A stretch of 64,000 nucleotides of DNA, taken from the NCBI GenBank assembly GCA_014238905.1, contig JABAAE010000001.1:44612-108611 (forward strand). The letters run 5' to 3'. The notes under the pieces are model-generated. The model worked only from the letters and a program-made list of their open reading frames with translations. It was not told where the DNA came from and did no database searches. The first letter of the stretch is position 1. Each line of letters begins with the position of its first letter. A program made the position numbers and the translations under genes. The DNA is from Planctomycetota bacterium (GTDB lineage Bacteria; Planctomycetota; Planctomycetia; Pirellulales; Pirellulaceae). Positions 36,061 to 45,611 of the stretch are shown piece by piece.

Positions 36061-37941
36061 TTGAATATCCCCAATTCTTCCGACCGTAAAGCCGTCTATC
36101 AAAATGAAATGGTCCGATTGGCGAAAGTAATTGCCTGGCGGGATCGTGTCTCGGCAATGATCGGCTTGGGACGGGGCATTCTTTTCCTGATCGCGGTGCT
36201 CTGTATTATCGGGTCACTGACCGGTATTCTGATCGGGGCTTGGGCCTACATCATTCCCTCTCTCCCGCTGGTCATTCTGATCATCCTGGCTGCCTATCAT
36301 GAAACGATTCTGGATCGGCAGATTCTGGATCGGAACAAGGCGGATATCAACCATGACCAGATTCACCGGATCGAACATAACTGGTCGAAACTGTCCGAAC
36401 CCAAAATTGAGATTCCACCAGAACGATTTCATCTCTGCAAAGATCTGGATCTTTTCGGGCAGGCTTCTCTGTTCAAAATACTCAGCATTACCAAAACACC
36501 TCTTGGGGTCCGAACCCTGGCGGGATGGATGATGAACCCGGCAGACCCGGACCAGATCCAAAAGCGCCAGCAAGCCGTCAATAGGCTAACCGATCAACTG
36601 CAACTCCGTGAAGAACTGCAACTCTTAGCCAAATCGGTTGCCGACTCCCGAACCGACCCCGATCATCTTCTAGAATGGGCCAACGGTAGCTTATGGTTGG
36701 AAAAACGGCCGGGGTTGAAGTATTTCACTCGCGTCTCCAGCTGCTTGATGCTTGGATTATTGATAGGTTTCTTTCTGCCAGGTGCTCCCAGAATCTTTCT
36801 TGGCGGGGCAAGCCTTGGTTTACTATTGGTGCATTTCGGTCTGACGGCCATTTTTTCAGGTTCCATTCACGGGATCTTCAATTCGGTTGGTTACCGGCAG
36901 CGGGACGTGTCAAACTATTTCCACCTGTTTCTCCTATCGCGAAAGCTACCGAAAGACTGTGAACTCCTTGAATCAATCAGGAATCAATTGTCCAGTGGCG
37001 ACCACAACGCGGTGATCTGTATCAAAAGCCTGCAACGGATCATCGGGATTGCCCAAATGCGCAGAAACGGCTTGATGTTTTTGGTTTATCTTTGCGTCCA
37101 ATTTCTTTTTATGATCGACTTCCATACACTCAGCTGGTTGGAAAAATGGCATAAACAAAATGCGGAACGAGTCCAACATTGGCTGTGGTCTTTAGCCGAA
37201 TGGGAGGCACTGACATCCCTTTCTAACCTGGCATTTCATCATCCTGAATGGACATTTCCCAAGATAGACCAACAGCTTGGTACGCTAACCGCTTCCGGAC
37301 TCGGACATCCATTAATCAATGGTAACGACCGCGTTTGCAACAACGTGACCGTTGGGCCAACGCAGACGATCCTGCTGGTCACCGGCTCGAACATGTCAGG
37401 AAAAAGTACTTTGTTGAGGTCGATTGGATTGAATGCTATTTTAGCGCAAATGGGTTCTGCTGTTTGTGCCGGGAAAATGGAAATGCCTTCCGTGCAAATC
37501 GAAACAAGTATGCGGATTGGCGATTCTGTTTCCGATGGGATCTCCTTTTTCATGGCTGAGCTGAAACGCCTACGGCAAATCACGATCGAAGCCGAAAATC
37601 TCAAGCAGGTTCCAGGCAAAACTCTCCTGTTCTTATTGGATGAGATCTTACAGGGAACCAACTCACGCGAACGTCAAATTGCCGTGGTCAGAGTTTGCCA
37701 TCACCTGTTGGAATCACAAGCGATAGGCGCTATTTCAACACATGACCTCGAACTTGCAGAGGCTCCAGAAATCAGCAACCGGGTTCAAGCAGTGCATTTT
37801 CGAGAGTTTTTTGAAACCAGCACGGACGGGAAAAATGAAATGAAATTTGACTATTTAATGCGAGAGGGTGTTTCCCCGACAACGAACGCCTTGAAGCTCT
37901 TGACGATGGTTGGCCTGGATACCCCCAAACCGAGTGAATAA
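36061..37941 (+). CDS. membrane-spanning MutS-family ATPase
   Basis: This 626-residue protein has the ATPase domain of the MutS family at its C-terminus. Walker A is GSNMSGKST (about 442-450), followed by GSAVCAGKMEMPSVQIETSM and SFFMAELKRLRQI, Walker B LLFLLDEILQGTNS (about 522-535), then ISTHDLELA. The N-terminal third is not MutS-like. It holds four hydrophobic helices in two pairs (about residues 38-75 and 220-260), with a helical lever-like region between and after. It lacks the mismatch-reading domain I, so classical mismatch repair is unlikely. Related MutS-like proteins with membrane helices are known in Bacteroidetes and planctomycetes, without a defined role. The frame opens at TTG 36061 without a clear ribosome site; ATG 36109 is an alternative. 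Confidence 0.9.
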   Translation: MNIPNSSDRKAVYQNEMVRLAKVIAWRDRVSAMIGLGRGILFLIAVLCIIGSLTGILIGAWAYIIPSLPLVILIILAAYHETILDRQILDRNKADINHDQIHRIEHNWSKLSEPKIEIPPERFHLCKDLDLFGQASLFKILSITKTPLGVRTLAGWMMNPADPDQIQKRQQAVNRLTDQLQLREELQLLAKSVADSRTDPDHLLEWANGSLWLEKRPGLKYFTRVSSCLMLGLLIGFFLPGAPRIFLGGASLGLLLVHFGLTAIFSGSIHGIFNSVGYRQRDVSNYFHLFLLSRKLPKDCELLESIRNQLSSGDHNAVICIKSLQRIIGIAQMRRNGLMFLVYLCVQFLFMIDFHTLSWLEKWHKQNAERVQHWLWSLAEWEALTSLSNLAFHHPEWTFPKIDQQLGTLTASGLGHPLINGNDRVCNNVTVGPTQTILLVTGSNMSGKSTLLRSIGLNAILAQMGSAVCAGKMEMPSVQIETSMRIGDSVSDGISFFMAELKRLRQITIEAENLKQVPGKTLLFLLDEILQGTNSRERQIAVVRVCHHLLESQAIGAISTHDLELAEAPEISNRVQAVHFREFFETSTDGKNEMKFDYLMREGVSPTTNALKLLTMVGLDTPKPSE

Positions 37942-38253
37942 CAGGGTTACTGCGTTTCATCGTAACACTTAGCCAATCCGTCAAACCGCACCATCCAACC
38001 GCCATCACCAGGACCGCACCCATCCGTCCCGCGATCGGCTGGCCTGAGTAGGATATCCTCGGGAGAGAACAGGAATTCCCAACCGAATGCCTACATTTTC
38101 TGGACCATTTATGCCAAGATACAGCAACTTCGCCCGAAGTTGCTCTAACAACCCCCTGCGGCAAGGCAATTACCAAGGCCATCGCTTCCCAAAATCCTTC
38201 ACCAATCCCGTAATATCAAAACGCCCCGTTTCGTTTCCTTGATTTGACAACTC
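37942..38253. other. intergenic region before the ABC exporter genes
   Basis: These 312 bases contain one tight hairpin (listed separately) and no ORF. The promoter of the ABC operon is presumably in the right half. Confidence 0.45.
38123..38144. repeat. 9-bp perfect hairpin with 4-nt loop
   Basis: AGCAACTTC pairs with GAAGTTGCT around GCCC. It has no T-run on either side. It lies 180 nt after the MutS-family stop and 110 nt before the ABC ATPase start and could be a weak terminator or an mRNA-stabilising fold. Confidence 0.45.
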
Positions 38254-39177
38254 ATGCAAAATGCCATTGAACTCGCCGGTGTAACCAAAAGATTTGGTAA
38301 AAAAACCGCCGTCGACGGCCTGGACCTGGCAGTTCCTACCGGAGCCATCTACGGTTTCATTGGCCCGAACGGATCCGGCAAGACGACAACATTGCGAATG
38401 ATATTGCGAATCATCCAACCGGATTCTGGACAGGTTGCTGTCTTGGGCAAGCTTCGAGGGCGAACAGCCGATGACCAATTGGGTTACTTGCCTGAAGAAC
38501 GAGGCATGTACAAACGCATGAAGGCCAGGGAGCTGCTGATTTATTTTTCCCGTTTGAAAGGCAGGTACGACGCCGCAAAGAACGTGGATCAATGGTTAGA
38601 AAAATTGGGAGCAGCAGAATGGGCCAACATGAAAATCGAGACGCTCTCCAAGGGCATGGCTCAGAAAATTCAATTTATATCTGCCATTGTAACGATGCCA
38701 AAACTGGTCATTCTGGATGAGCCATTCAGCGGGCTTGATCCAGTCAACATGGAAGTCCTAAGAGACGCCGTTCTTGAGCTGCGAGAAAATGGGACGACTG
38801 TTATTTTCTCGACCCATGATATGGATATGGCGCAGCAGATGTGCGATACGATCTTCATGGTTTTTCAAGGAAAAAAAGTGCTTGATGGGACATTATCAGA
38901 AATCCAGGCAACCTATCCAGCAAACCGCGTGCGGGTCATTCTATCCGATACCCGTCAGGAATTTCCCTCTATCGACGGTATTGAAAATTTGACCCAGACC
39001 CGAAACTCATTTGAATTCAAACTGGAAAACATTGAAGAAAAGCAACGCATCCTGCAACAATTAGCCGCACGTGTTTCACTGGATCAATTTGAGGTGATTC
39101 GGCCTACACTACACGAAATTTTTGTAAGAATCGCCCGGCCTGAAAATGCCAGGGCGGAGTCGCTGCAAGATAGCTGA
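38254..39177 (+). CDS. ABC transporter ATP-binding protein, NatA type
   Basis: This is a 307-residue ABC ATPase that powers the permease encoded 95 nt downstream. The core has Walker A GPNGSGKTT (about 37-45), a Q-loop region around LGYLPEERGMYKRM, the signature LSKGMAQK (about 131-138, with K in place of the more usual G-Q), Walker B LVILDEPFSGLDP, and the H-loop histidine in FSTHDMD. The C-terminal 90 residues form the extra domain seen in NatA-like and drug-export ATPases. The EERGMY motif is typical of the Na+ exporter NatA group; substrate cannot be fixed from sequence. Confidence 0.93.
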   Translation: MQNAIELAGVTKRFGKKTAVDGLDLAVPTGAIYGFIGPNGSGKTTTLRMILRIIQPDSGQVAVLGKLRGRTADDQLGYLPEERGMYKRMKARELLIYFSRLKGRYDAAKNVDQWLEKLGAAEWANMKIETLSKGMAQKIQFISAIVTMPKLVILDEPFSGLDPVNMEVLRDAVLELRENGTTVIFSTHDMDMAQQMCDTIFMVFQGKKVLDGTLSEIQATYPANRVRVILSDTRQEFPSIDGIENLTQTRNSFEFKLENIEEKQRILQQLAARVSLDQFEVIRPTLHEIFVRIARPENARAESLQDS

Positions 39178-39272
39178 CATCCCTCCGATTAACGAACTCT
39201 TTCTCTCTTGCCGTCGAATACCTGTTTTCTCTGCCTTGTCCAAAACCAATTGCCGATTCCACCTGAATACTC

Positions 39273-40649
39273 ATGAGAAAAATTTTTACCATCGCAGGCC
39301 GGGAATACCGTGCCATGGTCGCCACGAAAGCATTTCTCCTTTCGATTACGATGATGCCCGTGCTGATGTTAGGTGGTCTGTTTACAACTCAATGGTTAAA
39401 TAAAGCGGGCGGAATCAAAGAGCGAAAAATTGTCGTCTGGGATGGAACAGGAGAATTATTTCAGCAGTTGCGAACGAGCTCCATTGCGTTCAACGCCCAA
39501 ATTGAAGTCGCCATGGAAAACTCAAACAACGACGGAATCATCGAGGAGCAAACGGGTGGATTGGAACAGTTTGAAAAATATCTTCTGGAACGTGCACCCG
39601 TTAGCGAAATAACCAATGAATATCGCTCCGAGATTTCCGAGAAAATAACCAAGGGGGAGGTTTATGCCTATTTGGAAATACCCGCTGATATCATTGTGGA
39701 AGAGCTTAAGCTCAATGAGGCCACTTCCCTGCAGAACATCAAGGATGCGATCCCGGCCGCAATCTTCCGCTCTCAGGATTCCGCACTCTCGCAAGCGAAA
39801 CAGTGGTTACAGGTAACATTGTCCAAACTCATCAAGGACAAGCGGTTGGCTGCCAGTGGTGTTGATCGGAAACTGGTCGAAAAGGCAGAGATCCCCATTC
39901 AGGTCAAGGGAATGGGGTTATTTGCACTGGACAAAGATGGAAATGCCAAAGAGGAAGACGAAGGCAACGTACTTGCGGCGTTGTTTATGCCATTTGGTGT
40001 GATGATGTTGATGTTCATGGTCATTTTTTTGGCTGCGCAACCCTGCCTAGAATCCGTTCTTGAGGAAAAATCGCAGAAGATCTCGGAAGTTCTGCTGGGC
40101 TGTGCCAATCCATTTCAATTGATGGTCGGAAAGCTGATTGGTGTCGTGGGTGGTTCGCTGACCGTTTTTTCCATTTACATTCTTGGCATTATCTGGTTTG
40201 CCAGATCACAGCAAATCGAAATCCCAATTCAGATTATTCCCTGGTTCGTGGTTTTTCAAATCTTGGGAGTCTTTTTCTACGGGGCCCTGTTCATGGCGGT
40301 GGGAGCATCCGTTAGCCAGCTCAAAGAAGCTCAATCCATGTTGTTGCCGATTTGGATGCTGATGATGTCTCCGATGTTTGTCTGGTTGATCATTGTACGC
40401 GATCCCAATGGCGCAATGGCTACCGGGATGTCGCTATTTCCTCCGGCAACCCCGACTTCGCTCATGTTGAGAATGGCAACAGGTCAAGCCATTCCCATTT
40501 GGCAGCCAATCGTTGGATTGATCATGATGGTCGCCTGCACCCTCTTTGTTGTCCATATTGCAGGGCGGATATTTCGGGTCGGAATTCTTTGGCAGGGGAA
40601 AACTCCTTCTATCAGGGAAGTTTTCAAATGGTCTCTGAGTTCCAATTGA
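39273..40649 (+). CDS. ABC-2 type permease, NatB-like
   Basis: This is a 458-residue membrane protein that forms an exporter with the preceding ATPase. The N-terminal helix (about 20-40, AFLLSITMMPVLMLGGLF) is followed by an extracytoplasmic domain of roughly 180 residues. A C-terminal bundle of about five helices starts near 232 (VLAALFMPFGVMMLMFMVIFLAAQ). The segment SVLEEKSQKISEVLLGCANPFQLMVGKLIGV is the conserved cytoplasmic loop of ABC-2/NatB permeases. The transported substrate, such as sodium or a small organic, is unknown. Confidence 0.92.
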   Translation: MRKIFTIAGREYRAMVATKAFLLSITMMPVLMLGGLFTTQWLNKAGGIKERKIVVWDGTGELFQQLRTSSIAFNAQIEVAMENSNNDGIIEEQTGGLEQFEKYLLERAPVSEITNEYRSEISEKITKGEVYAYLEIPADIIVEELKLNEATSLQNIKDAIPAAIFRSQDSALSQAKQWLQVTLSKLIKDKRLAASGVDRKLVEKAEIPIQVKGMGLFALDKDGNAKEEDEGNVLAALFMPFGVMMLMFMVIFLAAQPCLESVLEEKSQKISEVLLGCANPFQLMVGKLIGVVGGSLTVFSIYILGIIWFARSQQIEIPIQIIPWFVVFQILGVFFYGALFMAVGASVSQLKEAQSMLLPIWMLMMSPMFVWLIIVRDPNGAMATGMSLFPPATPTSLMLRMATGQAIPIWQPIVGLIMMVACTLFVVHIAGRIFRVGILWQGKTPSIREVFKWSLSSN

Positions 40650-40696
40650 GAATCAACAAAACATCACAACATCCTTGACGGAGCTTTGACTGAATT

Positions 40697-40717
40697 GCCC
40701 CCGTCAAAAAACGGGGC
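40697..40717. terminator. GC-rich hairpin between convergent genes, possible terminator
   Basis: CCCCGT and ACGGGG pair around CAAAAA (stem 6-7 bp) midway between the converging permease and hisB genes. It lacks a T-run on both strands, so any termination role is uncertain. Confidence 0.3.
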
Positions 40718-40813
40718 GGTCAGTGGTCTCTATTTCCATGGTTCGGCCGGTGTGCAACAGACCAACGTTTTTCTGAAAACAGGACAATCAATTTTGTCGC
40801 CAGGCTGTCGGAC

Positions 40814-41401
40814 TTAGATGACGCCCTTGGTACTGGGCACCCCTTCTTGACGATCATCCAGATCCACAGCCATTCGCATCGCCTTGGCCAAAGACTTAAA
40901 CAATGATTCGCTAATATGATGGCTGTTTCGTCCGTGGTGCAATAGAACATGCAGGTTACAGAGAAGATTGGCAGCAAAAGCCTGCCAGAAATCTTCCACC
41001 AACTGGCTATCAAATTCGCCAATTTTTTCGGTTGGAAATTCAATCTCAAAATGCAAAAAATACCTACCCGACAAATCAACCGCGCTGGTCACCAGAGTTT
41101 CTTCCATTGGCAAAGTAAAGTGCCCATACCTTCGTATGCCAACCTTGTCCCCTAATGCCATCTTGAACGCCTGGCCAAGGCAAATCCCAGTATCCTCGAC
41201 AGTATGATGCTGATCGACAGCAAGGTCTCCTTGCGCATTAACAGTCAGATCAAAAAATCCATGCTTGGCAAATAGTTCCAACATGTGGTCGAGGAAACCG
41301 ACGCCAGTCGATATCGATGAATGTCCCGACCCATCCAGATCAACTGAAACCTCAATTTGGGTTTCCCGTGTTTGGCGATTTATTTTTCCGGTTCGAGGCA
41401 T
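40814..41401 (-). CDS. hisB: imidazoleglycerol-phosphate dehydratase
   Basis: This enzyme converts imidazoleglycerol phosphate to imidazoleacetol phosphate in histidine synthesis. The product is 195 residues, the monofunctional size. The two metal-binding histidine motifs are present: [13 protein letters not shown] with [10 protein letters not shown], and the later [25 protein letters not shown]. It is downstream of hisC on the same strand with a 214-nt gap, so the two may share a transcript. The next enzyme in the pathway is HisC. Confidence 0.97.
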   Translation of the reverse strand: MPRTGKINRQTRETQIEVSVDLDGSGHSSISTGVGFLDHMLELFAKHGFFDLTVNAQGDLAVDQHHTVEDTGICLGQAFKMALGDKVGIRRYGHFTLPMEETLVTSAVDLSGRYFLHFEIEFPTEKIGEFDSQLVEDFWQAFAANLLCNLHVLLHHGRNSHHISESLFKSLAKAMRMAVDLDDRQEGVPSTKGVI

Positions 41402-41615
41402 CGAGTATCCATCAACAAAAGGGTTTGATTGGTCGTCCGTCTTTCAAACACAAACCTGCTGGCTTTGGGCGATGATGGAATATCATTGCCCAAAAGGGGT
41501 AACGATTTCATTTTACCGTCCACATGGCAAAACGTAATCTCAACTGCAGGAATTCTGAGTCCACGACAGCCCTTTCAGGGTATTCGTGAAATAGAAGGAC
41601 CGTCGCTTCCCTCCA

Positions 41616-42686
41616 CTAAAGATTGTTTTCGGCAACAATGGTGTCCAATATCGCCATCAAGGCGGTGATTTGACTGGAGGTTCCCACGGAAATCCGGATC
41701 CCACTGCCCCAATCAGGATAATCCATATATCGAACCAGAATTTGATTGGATTTCAACTGCTGGTAAAGGTCATTGGAAGAAATTTTCGGATGGTGGCACC
41801 AAACAAAATTCGCTTGCGACGGGGTGACTTCAAATCCCCTTTGCCTCAGATCACGTGCCATCTGTTGGCGAAGATTACCGATGGTGCTGCGATTCTCAGT
41901 TAACCACGATTGATCGTTAATCGCGGCGGTGGCGCCGGCAATCGCCAAGGCATCACAGTTGTAGGAGTCCTTAACTTTTTGCAATTGCTGGATGATCTCC
42001 GGTCGCGCAACCGCATACCCAAATCGTAATCCAGCCAACCCGTAGGACTTACTGAGCGTGCGGGTCACGATGACGTTTTCCGCTTCTCTGACTAATCCAA
42101 TGCAGTTGGTATCTGAAAAATCGGCATAGGCTTCGTCGACCACCAGTGGACAATCTAGTTGGTCCGCGATTTTCAATACTTGCTCCGGAGAAAGGACGGT
42201 TCCGGAGGGACTATTTGGATTGGGAAGAAAAACAAGGGATACAGAAGATGAATTTTCATAAAAACTGGACGGTAACCTCCAATCTTTTTCAAAATGGATT
42301 TCTTCTGTTCTCGCACCCTGGATTTGGCCAAGAGTACGGTAGAGGACGTAACTTGGATAGGGAATTCGTATCGTCGAACCCGAAGACACAAAAGTGCGAG
42401 TTAACATCGTCAGTAGATCGTCGCTCCCATTACCACACAAAATCCAGTCTTTTTCCAAGCCCAACATCTGCGCTGCGCAAATCCTGAAGGAATTTGCTAA
42501 TGCATCCGGGTAAACATTAAGCCCTTGGGTCGCGGCCTGTTGAATGGCCTTGATGACAGAATTCGATGGAGGGAATGGGTTTTCGTTAGTATTCAGCTTG
42601 ATGAATTTTCCCACCGGAGGTTGTTCTCCGGAGACATAACCCCGGATAGCGAGAATTTCATCACGAACAAATTCAAGGGAGTTCAT
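41616..42686 (-). CDS. hisC: histidinol-phosphate aminotransferase
   Basis: This is a PLP enzyme of 356 residues, fold type I, that transaminates imidazoleacetol phosphate to histidinol phosphate. Visible motifs are LNTNENPFPPS at the N-terminus, GNGSDDLL for cofactor phosphate, FLPNPNSPSG, VVDEAYADFS, and the PLP lysine in TRTLSKSYGLAGLRFGYA. A C-terminal arginine for the substrate carboxylate lies in GIRISVGTSSQ. It forms a small his group with the hisB gene; the remaining his genes are elsewhere. Confidence 0.95.
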   Translation of the reverse strand: MNSLEFVRDEILAIRGYVSGEQPPVGKFIKLNTNENPFPPSNSVIKAIQQAATQGLNVYPDALANSFRICAAQMLGLEKDWILCGNGSDDLLTMLTRTFVSSGSTIRIPYPSYVLYRTLGQIQGARTEEIHFEKDWRLPSSFYENSSSVSLVFLPNPNSPSGTVLSPEQVLKIADQLDCPLVVDEAYADFSDTNCIGLVREAENVIVTRTLSKSYGLAGLRFGYAVARPEIIQQLQKVKDSYNCDALAIAGATAAINDQSWLTENRSTIGNLRQQMARDLRQRGFEVTPSQANFVWCHHPKISSNDLYQQLKSNQILVRYMDYPDWGSGIRISVGTSSQITALMAILDTIVAENNL

Positions 42687-43269
42687 ACAATCAAAAAAGC
42701 AGGCGTTAAGTTGGCAAAATCAAGTGTGGACCGGAAAGGGGGAATAAATTCACCTGTTGATCTCCGGGTAATCCAATCATTAAGTAGAAATCGGTTGGGC
42801 AGCACCCTGACTGGAAACTGAATAGCCTTTTTCCAAAAATGACCTATTCCCAACATCATCAATGCCGCTGAAGGAACCATCCCGGCTCCACCCACCGGAC
42901 GCTCTCCAATGAAGCTCCGAATCCAATCACACTTTCAAGCGAGCCAATCCGAACCCAACTGCATTTTGGAAGATTTTGAATTCCACAACAATAGGACGCA
43001 GGCAGTAAAAACAATGCAGGGGAGACTGCAGAGGAGCTAAAGCGTCCAATCCGTCACTCAAAATCTTCGTATAAAAAGCACTAATCCGACGGGTGGTTCT
43101 CACCTCAAAGATGACCACAATGAAGGTCAGCTCGAGGCCGATGTATTCCAGTCAAAAACCGATGGATCGTCTTCTCCATCGGTTTGGAGAGGTTCCGGGC
43201 GATGATCTTGTTCCCCCAAATTAACAGTCTTTAGATTCTCAAATATGAATTCCATCAGAACGGAACGAC
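42687..43269. other. intergenic region with one strong hairpin
   Basis: These 583 bases lie between divergent hisC and the thioesterase gene. Several short open frames occur on the minus strand (42683-42895, 42927-43118), but none has a ribosome site or known motif. The stretch ends with a perfect 11-bp hairpin, listed separately. Confidence 0.45.
43156..43185 (-). terminator. 11-bp perfect hairpin, terminator-like on the minus strand
   Basis: AAACCGATGGA and TCCATCGGTTT pair perfectly around an 8-nt loop. On the minus strand the stem runs straight into a total of five T residues, as in an intrinsic terminator. No minus-strand gene with a good start lies just before it, so it might end a small RNA or antisense transcript. 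On the plus strand it would sit 85 nt before the thioesterase start. Confidence 0.45.
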
Positions 43270-43746
43270 ATGAATCCCATTGCTGATCGATTTCATAACG
43301 CACCCATCGCCAAGACAATTGGTTTTGATGTTTCCTGCAACCCTGCCAACGAGGTAGAGGTTTCTCTGTCAGTCTCCAGTCACCTCTGGAATCCAATGGG
43401 GAAACTGCAGGGCGGCGTCATGTCAATATTGGCGGATGCCGCTATGGGAATCGCTTTTGGAAGGGAGCTATCACCGGACTGCGAATTTTCAACTATTGAC
43501 TTTTCGATTAGCCACATGAGACCGGTCACACGGGGATGGCTACGGGCGATCGGCAGGGTGGTTCAGCGAGGCGTTTCAGTCGGATTCCTGGAATGCGAAA
43601 TCTATCTTTACCGGGACCAAATCGCTTTCCAAACGCATTCCGCTTCAGCAGAAACAGAAGGTGGCAAACTGGTCGCGACAGCAACCTGTTCCTGCATGAC
43701 GACTCCCGCGATTCATCGATCTCCTAATCACAGGGACAAGGAGTAG
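43270..43746 (+). CDS. PaaI-family hotdog thioesterase
   Basis: This is a 158-residue hotdog-fold protein that probably hydrolyses acyl-CoA or aryl-CoA thioesters. The central helix carries the family motif NPMGKLQGGVMSILADAAMGIAF, where the glycine pair and the Asp contribute to the active site. STIDFSISHMRPVTRGWLRAIGRVV matches the later beta strands. GGA six nt before the ATG serves as ribosome site. It converges with mcsB. The substrate is not deducible. Confidence 0.85.
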   Translation: MNPIADRFHNAPIAKTIGFDVSCNPANEVEVSLSVSSHLWNPMGKLQGGVMSILADAAMGIAFGRELSPDCEFSTIDFSISHMRPVTRGWLRAIGRVVQRGVSVGFLECEIYLYRDQIAFQTHSASAETEGGKLVATATCSCMTTPAIHRSPNHRDKE

Positions 43747-43777
43747 AAAATCTCCAGCTCTTCTGGATTCACTTCTG

Positions 43778-44854
43778 TTAGTTTTCTTCAGAGGGACCGC
43801 CGTCCGAAGAATTGAGATGGCTTTGAAGATAGAGCGCCCGTTCGACATTTCGATCAGTCGACTTTAATTCGCCACCATTGAGAATCTGAAGATGTGCGGG
43901 TTGCGTATGGATAAAAAGCTTATTGACCGTTGGAATGTCAACATCCTGAATCAAGCTGAGGTTGACTCCCATCCGCACCTTGGACAACAAATGCATCGTC
44001 TCCTCGCTACTGATTTGCTGCGCGTTTTGTAGCGTCCCAATCGCCCGACTTACTTGATCAAACAGGTCATTCTGACTTTCATTTACCAAATAATCCCGGG
44101 CTTTTCGTTCATAACCAATCAACACCGGGACAACGTCTGTCACCTGATCGATCAGTTCCTCTTCCGATTTGCCAAGGGTGATCTGGTTGCTTATTTGATA
44201 AAAATCTCCCATCGCCTGAGACCCTTCACCATAAAGTCCACGCACCGCCAAGTTAATTTTTTGCAGGCTGCGAAAGACTTTTTCAATTTGGCGAGTAAAC
44301 ACCAACGCTGGCAGATGAAGCATGACACTCACTCGCATTCCGGTACCTACATTGGTCGGGCAGGCGGTCAGGTAACCCAACTTGGCATCAAACGCAAAGC
44401 GGATTTTTTCCTCAAGGGAATTGTCGATTTCAGTAATTTGATTCCACGCGTTTTGAAGATCCAAACCACTCTTCATGACTTGCATTCTGAGATGATCTTC
44501 TTCGTTAATCATCACACTGAACATTTCTTTCTTATCAATGGCAACAGCCCGGGCGCCCTCACCATCAGCATGCTCCCGACTAATTAATTGACGTTCCACC
44601 AGGAATTGGCGATCGAGTTGCTCCAGGTCGGCAACGTTGAAATAAAATGTATCTGACAGGTTGGCGTGTTCTTTAAGATGCTGCCCCACGGTCGACTCAA
44701 TGTTGGCTTTATCAATATCGGTACAGCGTTTGATAAAAGGATAATCTCCAAGGTTGCGAGCCAGTCGAATCCGGCTGCTAATCACAATATCGGATTCCGG
44801 GCCGTTTCCCCTCAACCACTCGCCTGAGTGCACTGCAAAATCGATCATCTTCAT
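43778..44854 (-). CDS. mcsB: protein arginine kinase McsB
   Basis: This is a 358-residue member of the phosphagen kinase superfamily. It transfers phosphate from ATP to arginine side chains of proteins, which in Bacillus marks them for ClpCP degradation. The ATP-binding SSRIRLARN (26-34) and the catalytic cysteine segment LTACPTNVGTGMRVSVMLHLPAL (C165) are intact. Its ATG overlaps the mcsA stop by 4 nt, so McsA and McsB are made together. No ctsR or clpC gene is adjacent, unlike the Firmicutes operon. Confidence 0.95.
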   Translation of the reverse strand: MKMIDFAVHSGEWLRGNGPESDIVISSRIRLARNLGDYPFIKRCTDIDKANIESTVGQHLKEHANLSDTFYFNVADLEQLDRQFLVERQLISREHADGEGARAVAIDKKEMFSVMINEEDHLRMQVMKSGLDLQNAWNQITEIDNSLEEKIRFAFDAKLGYLTACPTNVGTGMRVSVMLHLPALVFTRQIEKVFRSLQKINLAVRGLYGEGSQAMGDFYQISNQITLGKSEEELIDQVTDVVPVLIGYERKARDYLVNESQNDLFDQVSRAIGTLQNAQQISSEETMHLLSKVRMGVNLSLIQDVDIPTVNKLFIHTQPAHLQILNGGELKSTDRNVERALYLQSHLNSSDGGPSEEN

Positions 44855-45357
44855 TGCAGTTCCTCGCCCAGTTTTTTTATTTCGTCCCGTATTCGGGATG
44901 CCAATTCGTAATCTTCTCGATCCACGGCATCCTTCATTTCTCGTCGCAGTCGAATCACTTCGGTCTGTTTTTCAAGAACATCTCCAGCGTATTGGGGCCG
45001 TTTTCCAACGTGTTCGGTTTCTCCATGAATGTTCACGATCAACGGATTGAGCTCGTCGCTGAAAAATTCATAATCGTTAGGGCACCCAAGTCGCCCTGAT
45101 TGACGAAACTCATAAAAAGTGATCCCGCAAATCGGACAATTCTTTTGGTCCAAACGGTGAAGTTCCTCTGCAGTCTGACCTATTTTCAGGTGCTTGGTCA
45201 ACGCAGCACCAATATTGGATTCAACTTCCTCCGTCATTTCAGCTGGTTTCAGATAGGACTCCGCGCATTCGGCGCAATAGTGAAGAGCCGAGACTTCGTC
45301 ATCGGCCAGCTCTGTGATATGAAAAGTAGCGGGTTTTTCACATTTCTGACATTTCAT
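44851..45357 (-). CDS. mcsA: McsA-like zinc protein with UVR motif, activator of McsB
   Basis: This is a 168-residue cysteine-rich protein. Cysteine pairs C3/C6, C28/C31 and C74/C77 are followed by the GRLGCPNDYEFF segment, where only one cysteine remains of the fourth pair, as I recall also for non-Firmicutes homologues. The C-terminus carries a UvrB/UvrC-type coiled coil (LRREMKDAVDREDYELASRIRDEI). In Bacillus McsA binds metals and activates McsB. The 4-nt overlap with mcsB supports the same role. The ribosome site is weak (GGA). Confidence 0.93.
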   Translation of the reverse strand: MKCQKCEKPATFHITELADDEVSALHYCAECAESYLKPAEMTEEVESNIGAALTKHLKIGQTAEELHRLDQKNCPICGITFYEFRQSGRLGCPNDYEFFSDELNPLIVNIHGETEHVGKRPQYAGDVLEKQTEVIRLRREMKDAVDREDYELASRIRDEIKKLGEELQ

Positions 45358-45611
45358 ATTTTTTCCGTTTCAGAGGAACACTAGCCAGGAAACACTGTTT
45401 CGTACAGTTTAACCCGTGGTGGATTCTAGAAGCCCTCTACCCTGTGTCAAGATTACCTCTGATATCGGTGCCCAGTCAGCGGCCCTGATGGTAGTAGCCA
45501 AGGACCACCTCTTCCCTCATTTTCGAGCTTTATCGGGATTCTGCAACGACCTACCAGTCCCCAAACCAATTGTTTTTGGTGATAATCCTGTTTTCCCAAA
45601 AAGAAATCATC

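Noticed and set aside
45358..45611. Tryptophan attenuator before trpE
   Set aside because: No short leader ORF with adjacent Trp codons and no alternative terminator hairpins are visible.
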